29,884 bases of DNA from an uncultured Porphyromonadaceae bacterium (GTDB taxonomy: Bacteria; Bacteroidota; Bacteroidia; Bacteroidales; Muribaculaceae). Each line of letters begins with the position of its first letter. Position 1 is the stretch's first letter. Position numbers and translations under genes: made by a program. The notes below the pieces were generated by a model that made no database searches, was not told the DNA's origin, and saw only the letters and a program-made list of their open reading frames with translations. Shown one piece after another: positions 8,354 to 15,642 of this stretch. The stretch covers positions 1 to 29,884 of the forward strand of contig CALAVE010000081.1 in NCBI GenBank assembly GCA_937892215.1, in the 5' to 3' direction.

Positions 8354-9328
8354 TTATTTTGTTATTAATTTTATTAAGTTTTCGTTTTTTAGATTCATTA
8401 TTATCTCATCGCACATCACCCCGTGCAGCGCATCGGCAACAGCATCCGGAGTGTATTCCACGCCGCGCAGCTTCGCCAGCAGACCTCCGTCCAGGTCGCC
8501 GAGCAGGAAAAAGTCGCCGGTAATGTTTATGTCGCGGATTACGTTACGGTTCAGTTCCATGCTTACCTCCAGCTCTCCCACACCCTCAATTCGGCCGCTC
8601 ACGGTCTTGTTGCACCGTGGGTTGCTGCCCATTATGAACTCTGGCGTGAGGTAGCTCAGGCTGATGTTCTCAATTTCTTTAATGTCGGCCTCGCCGAGTG
8701 TCACAGTGCCGTCGCACAAGTGTTGTCTCGCGTAGTCCTTGAAATCCTCAAGGCTCATGCTCATATGCCGGCTTAGCGTGGTTATTCGCGACGGTACGGA
8801 TTTTACCCCTTTCGATTCAAGTTTTTGCCGCGACGGTGTTATAGCCTTAGCCATGTGCTCCATGTCGGTGTCGTAGAGCATTGTGCCGTGAACTATGCTA
8901 TGGCCGGGCAGGTGATAGAATGCGCTTCCGCTCACCTTCAGCCCATCGATGAGGATGTCGTTGCGCCCGTTGTCCTCGGCGTTTAGCCCCAGTGAGCGCA
9001 GCATCGCCACCACGGCACCGGTGTAGCGCGAGTAGGTGCGCTCCACGTTGTCGCTTCGCGTGATGTAGCTGAACATGATATTGCTGCGGTCGGCATACAC
9101 GCAGCCGCCACCGCTCTTGCGGCGATAGGTCTCAATTCCGTGCCGGTGGCAGTAGTCCAGATTCACCTCATTCTCAATCAGCTGGTTTCGCCCGAATATC
9201 ACGGTGGGGTTTACTTGCCACATGAAAAACAGGTCATCATCAGTGATGATGCGTGCCGCATACTCCTCCATGGCCAGGTAGAATGGCAGGATACGGCTCT
9301 TGTTTTCAGATAGTTGCAAGTATTTCAT
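8354..9328 (-). CDS. lplA: Lipoate-protein ligase A
   Basis: The protein is 324 residues when started at the ATG complement of 9326-9328 (MKYLQLSENK). An in-frame ATG lies 66 bases further upstream, but a strong promoter (9352-9382) falls inside that extension, so the shorter form is favoured. Motifs of lipoate ligases are present: RRKSGGGCVYADR (69-81), the lipoyl-AMP binding loop, and GLKVSGSAFY with the catalytic lysine K131, then HGTMLYDTDM. A C-terminal accessory domain follows (about 240-324). The enzyme attaches free lipoate to lipoyl domains, and as first gene of the operon it very probably modifies GcvH. Whether the cell can make lipoate with LipA/LipB cannot be told from this window. 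Confidence 0.93.
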   Translation of the reverse strand: MKYLQLSENKSRILPFYLAMEEYAARIITDDDLFFMWQVNPTVIFGRNQLIENEVNLDYCHRHGIETYRRKSGGGCVYADRSNIMFSYITRSDNVERTYSRYTGAVVAMLRSLGLNAEDNGRNDILIDGLKVSGSAFYHLPGHSIVHGTMLYDTDMEHMAKAITPSRQKLESKGVKSVPSRITTLSRHMSMSLEDFKDYARQHLCDGTVTLGEADIKEIENISLSYLTPEFIMGSNPRCNKTVSGRIEGVGELEVSMELNRNVIRDINITGDFFLLGDLDGGLLAKLRGVEYTPDAVADALHGVMCDEIIMNLKNENLIKLITK

Positions 9329-9351
9329 AGCGATAGTTCCGTAATAACAAC

Positions 9352-9382
9352 CAAAGTTACAAAAAATTGGGCTCAGAACAAA
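9352..9382 (-). promoter_or_regulatory. Strong Bacteroidetes-type promoter of the lplA-gcv-lpdA operon
   Basis: On the minus strand: -33 TTTG (9379-9382), a 19-base spacer, then -7 TAACTTTG (9352-9359), a full match to the consensus. The predicted transcript starts near 9348, giving a leader of about 20 bases before lplA, too short to hold a glycine riboswitch. Confidence 0.8.
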
Positions 9383-9430
9383 ATGAATTGCCATTCTTTT
9401 TCACTCTGATGCGAGTTTTTTCGGCCCGAT

Positions 9431-9466
9431 GAAAAATTGTGAGCCGAGGATTTTGCCCCGGCTCAC
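9431..9466 (-). terminator. Rho-independent terminator after the OMP/lipoprotein operon
   Basis: An 8-base stem GTGAGCCG/CGGCTCAC (9439-9446 with 9459-9466) and a 12-base loop that can pair two more bases. Read on the minus strand it is followed by AATTTTTC, a U-run, just downstream of the lipoprotein stop at 9495. Confidence 0.75.
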
Positions 9467-9494
9467 TATCGATATCTTAAGATGTGGTTGTCGC

Positions 9495-10439
9495 TTAGTC
9501 CTTGAGCGTAAGCCTCATGGTTGCGCGGTACGACTTGCCGTCATGTATCACGTCGGTTCCTAGCGACAGGTAGCAACTGGATTTGGAGGGGAACTCCACA
9601 AGGCCGCCCACAGAAGCGGAGGTCAGCGGATTGCCCATGTCGGCTCCGTTCCACGAGTAGGCTATTTCGCCGTTGCTCTTGTTAGTCCAGCGCCAGCTAC
9701 CCATGTCTATGCCTCCGTTGGCGTAAGTGATGAAGAATGTACCGGCCTTGGTGAACGATACGTTGGTGACTTTCAGGTTGTCATCAACTTCGTTGAAGTA
9801 TATGCCCTTTCCTGTGAGGTAGTTAATTATTTCGCTGATGTTGCAACCTGTGAAATCCTGTGCTATGGCTACGCCCAGTTTCACTGAGATGCGCGTTGCG
9901 CTCACACTCCAGTTGCGGCACAGATTCGTAGTGGCGTTGTCGGCATCGAGTTGCGACTCCACTTTGCCTTCTGCCTTGAGTTCTTCGCCCGAAAGCGGCT
10001 TGATGGTAAGGGTCACACTCTTGCCGTTGCCTTCCACTGTGATGGTTCCGAAGCCTTTCAGGGTGTAAACGTTGCCGCTCACCGTGTAGTCGTAGATGCG
10101 GTACACGAATGAGCTGCTACCGGCTTTCCTCTTTGCCTTGGCCGGAGCCATGAAGTCGGCAAACGGACCGCCGATTATGGCTTTGCTGTCTTCTGTGGCT
10201 TCAAACGTTTTCAGGATGAGACTGGGCTCTTCCAGCGGGTCATCACCATCCGGTATTATCACGTCGGAGCCCGATACTTCCACTTCTATAGCCGCCTGTG
10301 CAGTGGCTGGTTCGCCTAAGATTACTTCGTTCTTTACGTCGTCTTCTCCGCCTCCACCATTGTCGTCACCGCCGCACGATGCGAACGGTACAAACATCAG
10401 CACTGAGGCTACGAGAGTTAAAAATAAATTCTTCTTCAT
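9495..10439 (-). CDS. Secreted lipoprotein of unknown function
   Basis: A 314-residue protein that I do not recognise. Residues 1-21 are a lipoprotein signal (MKKNLFLTLVASVLMF...), with a lipobox PFAS before C22. The run CGGDDNGGGGEDD after the cysteine is acidic and glycine-rich, as in surface-exposed lipoproteins of Bacteroidetes. The rest is predicted beta-rich and soluble, with no catalytic motif I can name; it includes a basic patch (PAKAKRKAGSSS). The gene follows an outer-membrane beta-barrel gene by 39 bases in the same operon and is followed by a terminator. The pairing suggests an envelope complex or shared regulation, which is inference. Confidence 0.8.
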   Translation of the reverse strand: MKKNLFLTLVASVLMFVPFASCGGDDNGGGGEDDVKNEVILGEPATAQAAIEVEVSGSDVIIPDGDDPLEEPSLILKTFEATEDSKAIIGGPFADFMAPAKAKRKAGSSSFVYRIYDYTVSGNVYTLKGFGTITVEGNGKSVTLTIKPLSGEELKAEGKVESQLDADNATTNLCRNWSVSATRISVKLGVAIAQDFTGCNISEIINYLTGKGIYFNEVDDNLKVTNVSFTKAGTFFITYANGGIDMGSWRWTNKSNGEIAYSWNGADMGNPLTSASVGGLVEFPSKSSCYLSLGTDVIHDGKSYRATMRLTLKD

Positions 10440-10478
10440 AATTCTGTGTTGATTAATTGTTATTATTTTCTCTTTTGG

Positions 10479-11192
10479 TTAGAATATGCGTCCGCTCAGA
10501 CGGAAGGTCAGCACCGGATATACTTTCACCTTAGAGATTGTCTTGATGATGTTGCCGCCGCTCTCGTCAAAGTCTGACTCCAGTGCCTGTATGTACATGT
10601 CATCGTCCGGACTGAATGCCATCACTTTGGGTGAACCCCAGAACTTCACTCCCAGGTCCATGGAGAAACCTACACGGCCGCCGGGAACTGCCTTACCGAA
10701 GCCTATTCCCAGGTATGGCTTGAATTTCTTCACCTGAATGGCTGCACGTGCTATACCGTCGTCATCCGTGTGTACGATGTAGTTGTTAATCAAAAGGCCC
10801 TCATCAGCATCTATCGGGTCGATGTTCTCGGCTTTTACCGGCATGTCGTTGCCCACAAACGCTCCGGCTGTGATGTGAAATCCGCTGCTGGGAATAGGGT
10901 ATAGGTCAAAGAGAAGCTTGAACTCGCTCCACTTGATTTTACCCTTCACTTTCACGTCGCCTACTGTTGACTCTGAAACAAAACTGTAGGTGTCAACGTT
11001 GAACTTGGGCGAAATACATGGCATGAACGATGCTCCGGCGCGAACGCCCACCCATCTGGTGGCTGTCAACGCGGCATCAAATCCTATACCGTCGGTCCCT
11101 ACCGATGCTCCCAGACCCACATGTATCTGGGCCGAAGCGCTCAGTGTGGCAAGAACTATTGCCAGCACAGTTACAATAAGATTTTTTTTCAT
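10479..11192 (-). CDS. Predicted outer-membrane beta-barrel protein
   Basis: A 237-residue exported protein. The signal peptide (MKKNLIVTVLAIVLATLSASAQ) ends with the frequent Bacteroidetes ASAQ cleavage site. The mature part has alternating hydrophobic/polar strands with glycine turns (HVGLGASVGTDGIGFD, GVRAGASF, YLGIGFGKAVPGGRVGFSMDLGVKFW) and ends LTFRLSGRIF, a terminal aromatic residue as used by the BAM machinery. The family is not identified; small OmpA/OmpX-like barrels look similar. It is first in an operon with the lipoprotein gene, under a strong promoter and a repeat-bearing leader of about 130 bases. Confidence 0.8.
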   Translation of the reverse strand: MKKNLIVTVLAIVLATLSASAQIHVGLGASVGTDGIGFDAALTATRWVGVRAGASFMPCISPKFNVDTYSFVSESTVGDVKVKGKIKWSEFKLLFDLYPIPSSGFHITAGAFVGNDMPVKAENIDPIDADEGLLINNYIVHTDDDGIARAAIQVKKFKPYLGIGFGKAVPGGRVGFSMDLGVKFWGSPKVMAFSPDDDMYIQALESDFDESGGNIIKTISKVKVYPVLTFRLSGRIF

Positions 11193-11240
11193 AAGCGTAA
11201 AATGTTATTAATAAATTAGTTATTCTCCATCATTATTTAT

Positions 11241-11310
11241 GGTCAACAATAAAGTTAACGGTTATGAGTGACTAAACGACTCTACATGTATGGTTAACTA
11301 TACGGTCAAC
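11241..11310. repeat. GGTYAAC repeats in the OMP operon leader
   Basis: GGTCAAC at 11241-11247, GGTTAAC at 11292-11298 and GGTCAAC at 11304-11310. The middle copy is the core of a near-perfect 16-base palindrome, GTATGGTTAACTATAC (11288-11303). A further GTTAACGG (11254-11261) runs the other way. All lie between the predicted transcription start (about 11325) and the start codon (11192), fitting an operator or a structured RNA leader. Confidence 0.4.
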
Positions 11311-11328
11311 ACCATTCATTTCTTAATG

Positions 11329-11359
11329 CAAAGTTAGAAATTATTCTTCAATAAACAAA
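11329..11359 (-). promoter_or_regulatory. Strong promoter of the OMP/lipoprotein operon
   Basis: On the minus strand: -33 TTTG (11356-11359), a 19-base spacer, then -7 TAACTTTG (11329-11336), a full consensus match. The predicted leader is about 130 bases, unusually long for this window. Confidence 0.75.
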
Positions 11360-11468
11360 TTTTAACAACAGGATTTGCACATTTTCTGCACTTTTTCTCT
11401 CTTTCCCCTCGATTTATAGGCCTAAAAGTGGTGTTTCGTTTAATGTTGTAAGCGGTTTGCTGATATTG

Positions 11469-11500
11469 GTTGCTTTTATTAAATATTTATGGTAAAATTG
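11469..11500 (+). promoter_or_regulatory. Possible promoter of the beta-helix lipoprotein gene
   Basis: -33 GTTG (11469-11472), a 20-base spacer, then -7 TAAAATTG (11493-11500), one base off TAnnTTTG. The leader to the ATG at 11537 would be about 33 bases. Confidence 0.45.
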
Positions 11501-11536
11501 CGTTAAATTAATAGAAACATCTAAATTTTGCTGATT

Positions 11537-13360
11537 ATGAAAAAGAAATGGATTTTTTTGATGATGACCGTTGTGGCGGTGATGGCTGTGGCCTGTAGCA
11601 CCGATAACGGTGACGACCCGTGGAGCGATGCTGATTTCCCGGGTGGAAACGGTGGCGCAGGTGGCAATGCCGATGCGCAGATTGGTAGTCTCACGTCGTT
11701 TGAAATTGCGGTAGATTCCACCGCGCTCAGTGGTGAAACTGAAACTATTCCGGCCGATGATGAGGACTACATTGAGAATAACTCGTTCGAGACTGTTATT
11801 AAGGTTAAATATGCGGGCAGTAGTGTTACGGTTGAAGGCGAGGCCGATGGCGTAGAAATCACGGCCAGTGACGCCCACGTTACCGTAAATTCCACGCTGA
11901 AGGGCGTGCAGTACGTGCTCAGTGGAACCACTTCTAACGGCTCTTTCAAACTTTACAGTGAAAAGAAGTATTCTATCGTGCTCAGTGGCACTGATATCAC
12001 TAATCCCACCGGCGCTGCTATCAATAGCCAGAGCGGAAAGCGCGGCTACGTGGTGGTGGCCGACGGCAAGTTTAATCGTTTGGCCGACGGCTCCAGTTAC
12101 ACCACTGTCGAAGGCGAGGATATGAAGGGTGTGCTCTTCAGCGAGGGTGAACTGCTCTTCAGCGGCTCCGGCCGCCTCCGTGTCTATGGCAGTGGCAAGC
12201 ACGGCATCGTGAGTGACGATTACATCCTGTTCCGTCCGGGTGCTAACGTGTATGTGAAAACTGAGAATGGTAGCGGCATTAAGTCTAACGACGGCATCTT
12301 TATCCGCGGCGGTGTAATCAATGCTGAAACAAGTGCCACTGCCGCAAAGGCTTTGACTACCGACGGTGAAGTGGTAATCGACGGCGGACGCACCACACTG
12401 CTCACCAGCGGTGGCGGCGAATGGGACGACGATGACCAGGATGTGAAAGGTTGCGCCGGCCTGAAAGCCGACTTGAATCTTACTGTCAATGGCGGTGAAC
12501 TGCTGGCTAAGAGCACCGGTGCCGGTGGTAAGGGCATCAGTGCTGATGGTGAGATTATTATTAACGGTGGCACTGTAAAGGCTATCACCACCGGACAGGC
12601 CTATGTGCAAGGTAGTTACGACACTAAGGCTAAGGGCATTAAGGCCGACGGTAACCTCACCGTTAACGGCGGTTCAGTCGTAATCCGCGCCACGGGTGGT
12701 GAGGGTAGCGAGGGATTGGAGAGCAAGAGCGTGCTCACCATCAATGACGGAACGGTCGAGATTTATGCCTACGACGACGCTATCAATTCAGCCGGCGACC
12801 TCATCTTCAACGGCGGCAAGGTGTTCGCCTATTCTTCTGGTAACGATGCCATCGACTCCAATTCCACGCTTACCATGGCCGGCGGTGTGGTAATCGCTTG
12901 TGGCACAACCTCGCCCGAAGCCGGCTTCGACTGCGACAACAGCACTTTCGCCATCACCGGCGGAACGCTGATTGGCCTGGGGGGAGACACTTCTGTTCCT
13001 ACCACCTCTGCAACTACCCAACCGGCTATCATTGTGGGGGGCTCAAGCCTTAAAGCGGGCACATACCTCACTCTTGCCGATAACTCAGGCAACAACCTGT
13101 ATGCCTTCAGTGTGCCGCGTGCCTACAGCCAGTACACTCTCCTCACTTCGGCTCCCGGCCTTAAGTCAGGCGGAAAGTTCACTCTCAGCACAGGCGCTAC
13201 TGTTAGCGGTGGCTCTTCGTTCGATGGCTTCGTTACCGGTGCTTCTGTCTCTGGTGGCTCATCCATCGCTTCGCAGTCCATCTCCGGCATGGTTACCACC
13301 ATTAACTATTCCGGAATGGGCGGTGGCCCGGGTGGAATGGGTGGCGGTTTCCATTTCTAA
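11537..13360 (+). CDS. Cthe_2159-like carbohydrate-binding beta-helix lipoprotein
   Basis: The start chosen is the ATG at 11537 (MKKKWIFLMM), not the in-frame TTG nine bases earlier, because the lipoprotein signal begins there; the lipobox ends at C20 (AVAC). The protein has 607 residues. After an acidic linker it consists of many short repeats of the form ADGEIIINGGTVKA, GLKADLNLTVNGGEL, GIKADGNLTVNGGSV, SAGDLIFNGGKV, typical of a right-handed parallel beta-helix of the Cthe_2159 (DUF4353) carbohydrate-binding family, whose founding member binds polygalacturonate-like acidic sugars. The C-terminus is a Gly/Met tail (GMGGGPGGMGGGFHF). No enzyme motif is seen. It faces a divergent OMP/lipoprotein operon and no SusCD pair is nearby. 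The family call is fairly sure; the ligand is not known. Confidence 0.85.
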   Translation: MKKKWIFLMMTVVAVMAVACSTDNGDDPWSDADFPGGNGGAGGNADAQIGSLTSFEIAVDSTALSGETETIPADDEDYIENNSFETVIKVKYAGSSVTVEGEADGVEITASDAHVTVNSTLKGVQYVLSGTTSNGSFKLYSEKKYSIVLSGTDITNPTGAAINSQSGKRGYVVVADGKFNRLADGSSYTTVEGEDMKGVLFSEGELLFSGSGRLRVYGSGKHGIVSDDYILFRPGANVYVKTENGSGIKSNDGIFIRGGVINAETSATAAKALTTDGEVVIDGGRTTLLTSGGGEWDDDDQDVKGCAGLKADLNLTVNGGELLAKSTGAGGKGISADGEIIINGGTVKAITTGQAYVQGSYDTKAKGIKADGNLTVNGGSVVIRATGGEGSEGLESKSVLTINDGTVEIYAYDDAINSAGDLIFNGGKVFAYSSGNDAIDSNSTLTMAGGVVIACGTTSPEAGFDCDNSTFAITGGTLIGLGGDTSVPTTSATTQPAIIVGGSSLKAGTYLTLADNSGNNLYAFSVPRAYSQYTLLTSAPGLKSGGKFTLSTGATVSGGSSFDGFVTGASVSGGSSIASQSISGMVTTINYSGMGGGPGGMGGGFHF

Positions 13361-13430
13361 CCGGATTCTGCTATAAACCCGATTCGGGATAACCCCAATC
13401 TTGTATCTACAACTTAATCTTCATAAGCGA

Positions 13431-13461
13431 AGCGAGCCGTTCCGGTATGGGGCGGCTCGCT
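13431..13461. terminator. Hairpin terminator between convergent genes
   Basis: A 9-base stem AGCGAGCCG/CGGCTCGCT (13431-13439 with 13453-13461), followed on the plus strand by AAATATTTC. It lies between the ends of the beta-helix lipoprotein gene (13360) and the S9 peptidase gene (13490) and may serve both; the T-tract is weak on each side. Confidence 0.55.
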
Positions 13462-13489
13462 AAATATTTCACCTGTTTGTGTCAGGTCG

Positions 13490-15622
13490 TCACTTCGTTT
13501 CCTCTTTGGCCTCGGCTGATGCGTTGGCTTCGGGCTTGAGCCACTTGTCGAGCCAACCGAAGAACTCGCGTTGCCAAACAATGGAATTCTGCGGTTTCAG
13601 AATCCAGTGGTTCTCGTCGGGGAACAGCACCATGCGTGCCGGAATGCCGCGCAGTTTGGCTGCGTTGAATGCCTGAGTGGCCTGGGTGAACACTATGCGG
13701 TAGTCCAGTTCGCCTGCCGTTACCATTATCGGGGTGTCCCAGTTCTGAACGAAGCGGTGCGGCGATGCGGTGGCATAGGTCTTCTGTGCGGCGGCGTTGT
13801 CCTTCTCCCAGAACGGACCGCCCAAATCCCAGTTCACAAACCACATTTCCTCGGTCTCTAAGTATTGGGCCTCCAGATTGAAGATTCCGGCGTGGGCCAG
13901 GAAGCACGCGAAGCGCTTGTTGTGATTGCCGGCCAGCCAATAGACGGAGTAACCGCCGTAACTTGCGCCCACGGCGCCTATGTGCTCAGCGTCAACGTAG
14001 GGCAACTGCTTGGCATAGTCGGTAGCACTCAGGTAGTCCTTCATGTTCTGGCCTCCGTAGTCGAGCGAAATCTGTGCGTTCCACTCGGTGCCGAAGCCGG
14101 GCAGACCGCGGCGGTTGGGTGCAACCACCACATAGCCCATGCTTGCCATCAGGCGGAAGTTCCAGCGATACGACCAGAACTGGCTCACCGGCGATTGTGG
14201 ACCGCCTTCGCAGAACAGTATCACTGGATATTTCTTGTTCTTGTCGAAGTTGGGCGGCAGCACCACCCATGTGGTCATGTCCTTGCCATCGGTGGTCTTC
14301 ACCAGGTGTTTCTCTATCGTAATCGGCGCCAGTTGCGAGAGCAGGTCGTCGTTCACCGCGCTCAGTTTCACCGGCTCGGCTTCCGCCTTCACGCAGAACA
14401 CCTCGTTAGGCTCGGCGTAGTTGTGGCGCAGGGTTATAATGTTCTCGTTGTCCAGCGGCTCCAGTGCTGCGTAGTCGTAGGTGCCGGCGGCTATTGTATC
14501 CACCGCACACGTCTCTATGTCTATGCTGAACATGGGCACTGTGCCCTGGAACGGCGCCAGGAACAGGATGTGCTTCTCGTCTTTTGCCCACGCTATCGCG
14601 TCGGCCGAGTAGTCCCAGTTCTCCGTAAGGTCGCGCTTCTCGCCGGTTTTCAGGTCCATTATGAAGATGCGGTTCTTGTCGGCTTCATATCCGTCGTGTT
14701 CCATCGAGAGCCATGCCATCTTCCCGTCCTTCGAGATGATTGGGCAGGTGTCGTAACCCATCATGTCTTCGGTCAGGTTCTTTGTCTCACCGTTCTCCAC
14801 GTTGTAGAGGTACAGGTCGCTGTTGGTCGATATGGCATACTCCAGCCCGGTCTTTTTGCGGCATACGTACACCACGCCTTTGCTGTCGGGGGTCCATGCA
14901 AGTGATTCCACACCGCCCCATGGTTTCATCGGCGACTCGTATGGCTCGTCCTTGAGGATGTCTTTCACGTTGCTCACCTTCTTGCCGTCAAAGTCGGCTA
15001 TGAACGGATGTGGTATGGTCGATACCCACTCGTCCCAGTGCTTGTACATCAAGTCGTCTATTATGCGGGCGCTGCTCTTGTCCATGTCGGGGTGGAAATC
15101 CTGCGAGGTCTTGGCCCATTTCACCTGTGAGATGAGCACCACGCGTTTCTCGTCGGGCGACAGTACAAATCCGTCCACGCCTTCTTCCAGTTCGCTCACG
15201 CACTTGCGGTTGCTGCCGTCGGCATCCATCACCCACATCTGGGTCTTGGCCTCGCCGTCGCGATAGGTGAACGCTATCTGCTTGCCTTCGTTAATCCATA
15301 CGGCGTTACCCTCCGAGTTCTTGGTCTTGGTGAGCCGCACGGGGTTCTTCCCGTCGGCATCCATCACCCACAACTCGCGGTTGCCCTTGTTCTGCTCTAT
15401 GCTTTCGTAACTCACTGCATACAGTATCTTCTTGCCGTCGGGCGAAACTTTGGGGTCGGATACGCGTCCCAGCGAGTTGAGTAGTTCGGGTGTGAACTGA
15501 CCGTTCTCCACCGTTACCTGCGGCTTTTCAATCAGGGGGGCGTCGTCAGTGGCATTGTTACATGCTACCGCCCCCATCAGTGCGAGCATTGATGCCATAA
15601 TCGTTGTTTTGTTAAAGTTCAT
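13490..15622 (-). CDS. S9-family serine peptidase (DPP5/acylaminoacyl-peptidase-like), lipoprotein
   Basis: A 710-residue protein with an N-terminal signal and a likely lipobox ending at C21 (GAVAC). Residues about 50-420 form a beta-propeller with WD40/TolB-like repeats (VSPDGKKILYAV, VLSPDEKRVVLIS, WTPDSKGVVYV, WAKDEKHILFL). Residues about 440-700 are an alpha/beta-hydrolase with nucleophile S554 in GASYGGYS, D640 in GELDYRI and H672 in DENHWI. This is the S9C layout, closest in my memory to periplasmic DPP5 of Porphyromonas, which removes dipeptides from peptide N-termini. It follows the LRR lipoprotein gene by 20 bases, so the two are cotranscribed. Acylaminoacyl-peptidase is the alternative. 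The triad is complete. Confidence 0.9.
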   Translation of the reverse strand: MNFNKTTIMASMLALMGAVACNNATDDAPLIEKPQVTVENGQFTPELLNSLGRVSDPKVSPDGKKILYAVSYESIEQNKGNRELWVMDADGKNPVRLTKTKNSEGNAVWINEGKQIAFTYRDGEAKTQMWVMDADGSNRKCVSELEEGVDGFVLSPDEKRVVLISQVKWAKTSQDFHPDMDKSSARIIDDLMYKHWDEWVSTIPHPFIADFDGKKVSNVKDILKDEPYESPMKPWGGVESLAWTPDSKGVVYVCRKKTGLEYAISTNSDLYLYNVENGETKNLTEDMMGYDTCPIISKDGKMAWLSMEHDGYEADKNRIFIMDLKTGEKRDLTENWDYSADAIAWAKDEKHILFLAPFQGTVPMFSIDIETCAVDTIAAGTYDYAALEPLDNENIITLRHNYAEPNEVFCVKAEAEPVKLSAVNDDLLSQLAPITIEKHLVKTTDGKDMTTWVVLPPNFDKNKKYPVILFCEGGPQSPVSQFWSYRWNFRLMASMGYVVVAPNRRGLPGFGTEWNAQISLDYGGQNMKDYLSATDYAKQLPYVDAEHIGAVGASYGGYSVYWLAGNHNKRFACFLAHAGIFNLEAQYLETEEMWFVNWDLGGPFWEKDNAAAQKTYATASPHRFVQNWDTPIMVTAGELDYRIVFTQATQAFNAAKLRGIPARMVLFPDENHWILKPQNSIVWQREFFGWLDKWLKPEANASAEAKEETK

Positions 15623-15642
15623 CTTATATTTGTTTATTGTTA

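Larger units (their letters stand above)
11193..11536. other. Divergent intergenic regulatory region (344 bases)
   Basis: AT-rich region between the OMP gene (minus) and the beta-helix lipoprotein gene (plus). It holds promoters for both sides (11329-11359 minus, 11469-11500 plus), a repeated GGTYAAC motif and a near-palindrome at 11288-11303. No coding potential was seen. Confidence 0.75.

Noticed and set aside
9329..9420. Glycine riboswitch upstream of the glycine cleavage operon
   Set aside because: The leader is about 20 bases and the upstream gap holds only a promoter and a neighbour's terminator.
11414..12610. 398-codon open frame on the minus strand
   Set aside because: Antisense to the beta-helix lipoprotein; composition reflects the repeats of that gene read backwards, and no family match.
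13865..14905. 346-codon open frame on the plus strand
   Set aside because: Antisense to the S9 peptidase gene, whose catalytic residues and repeats are intact.
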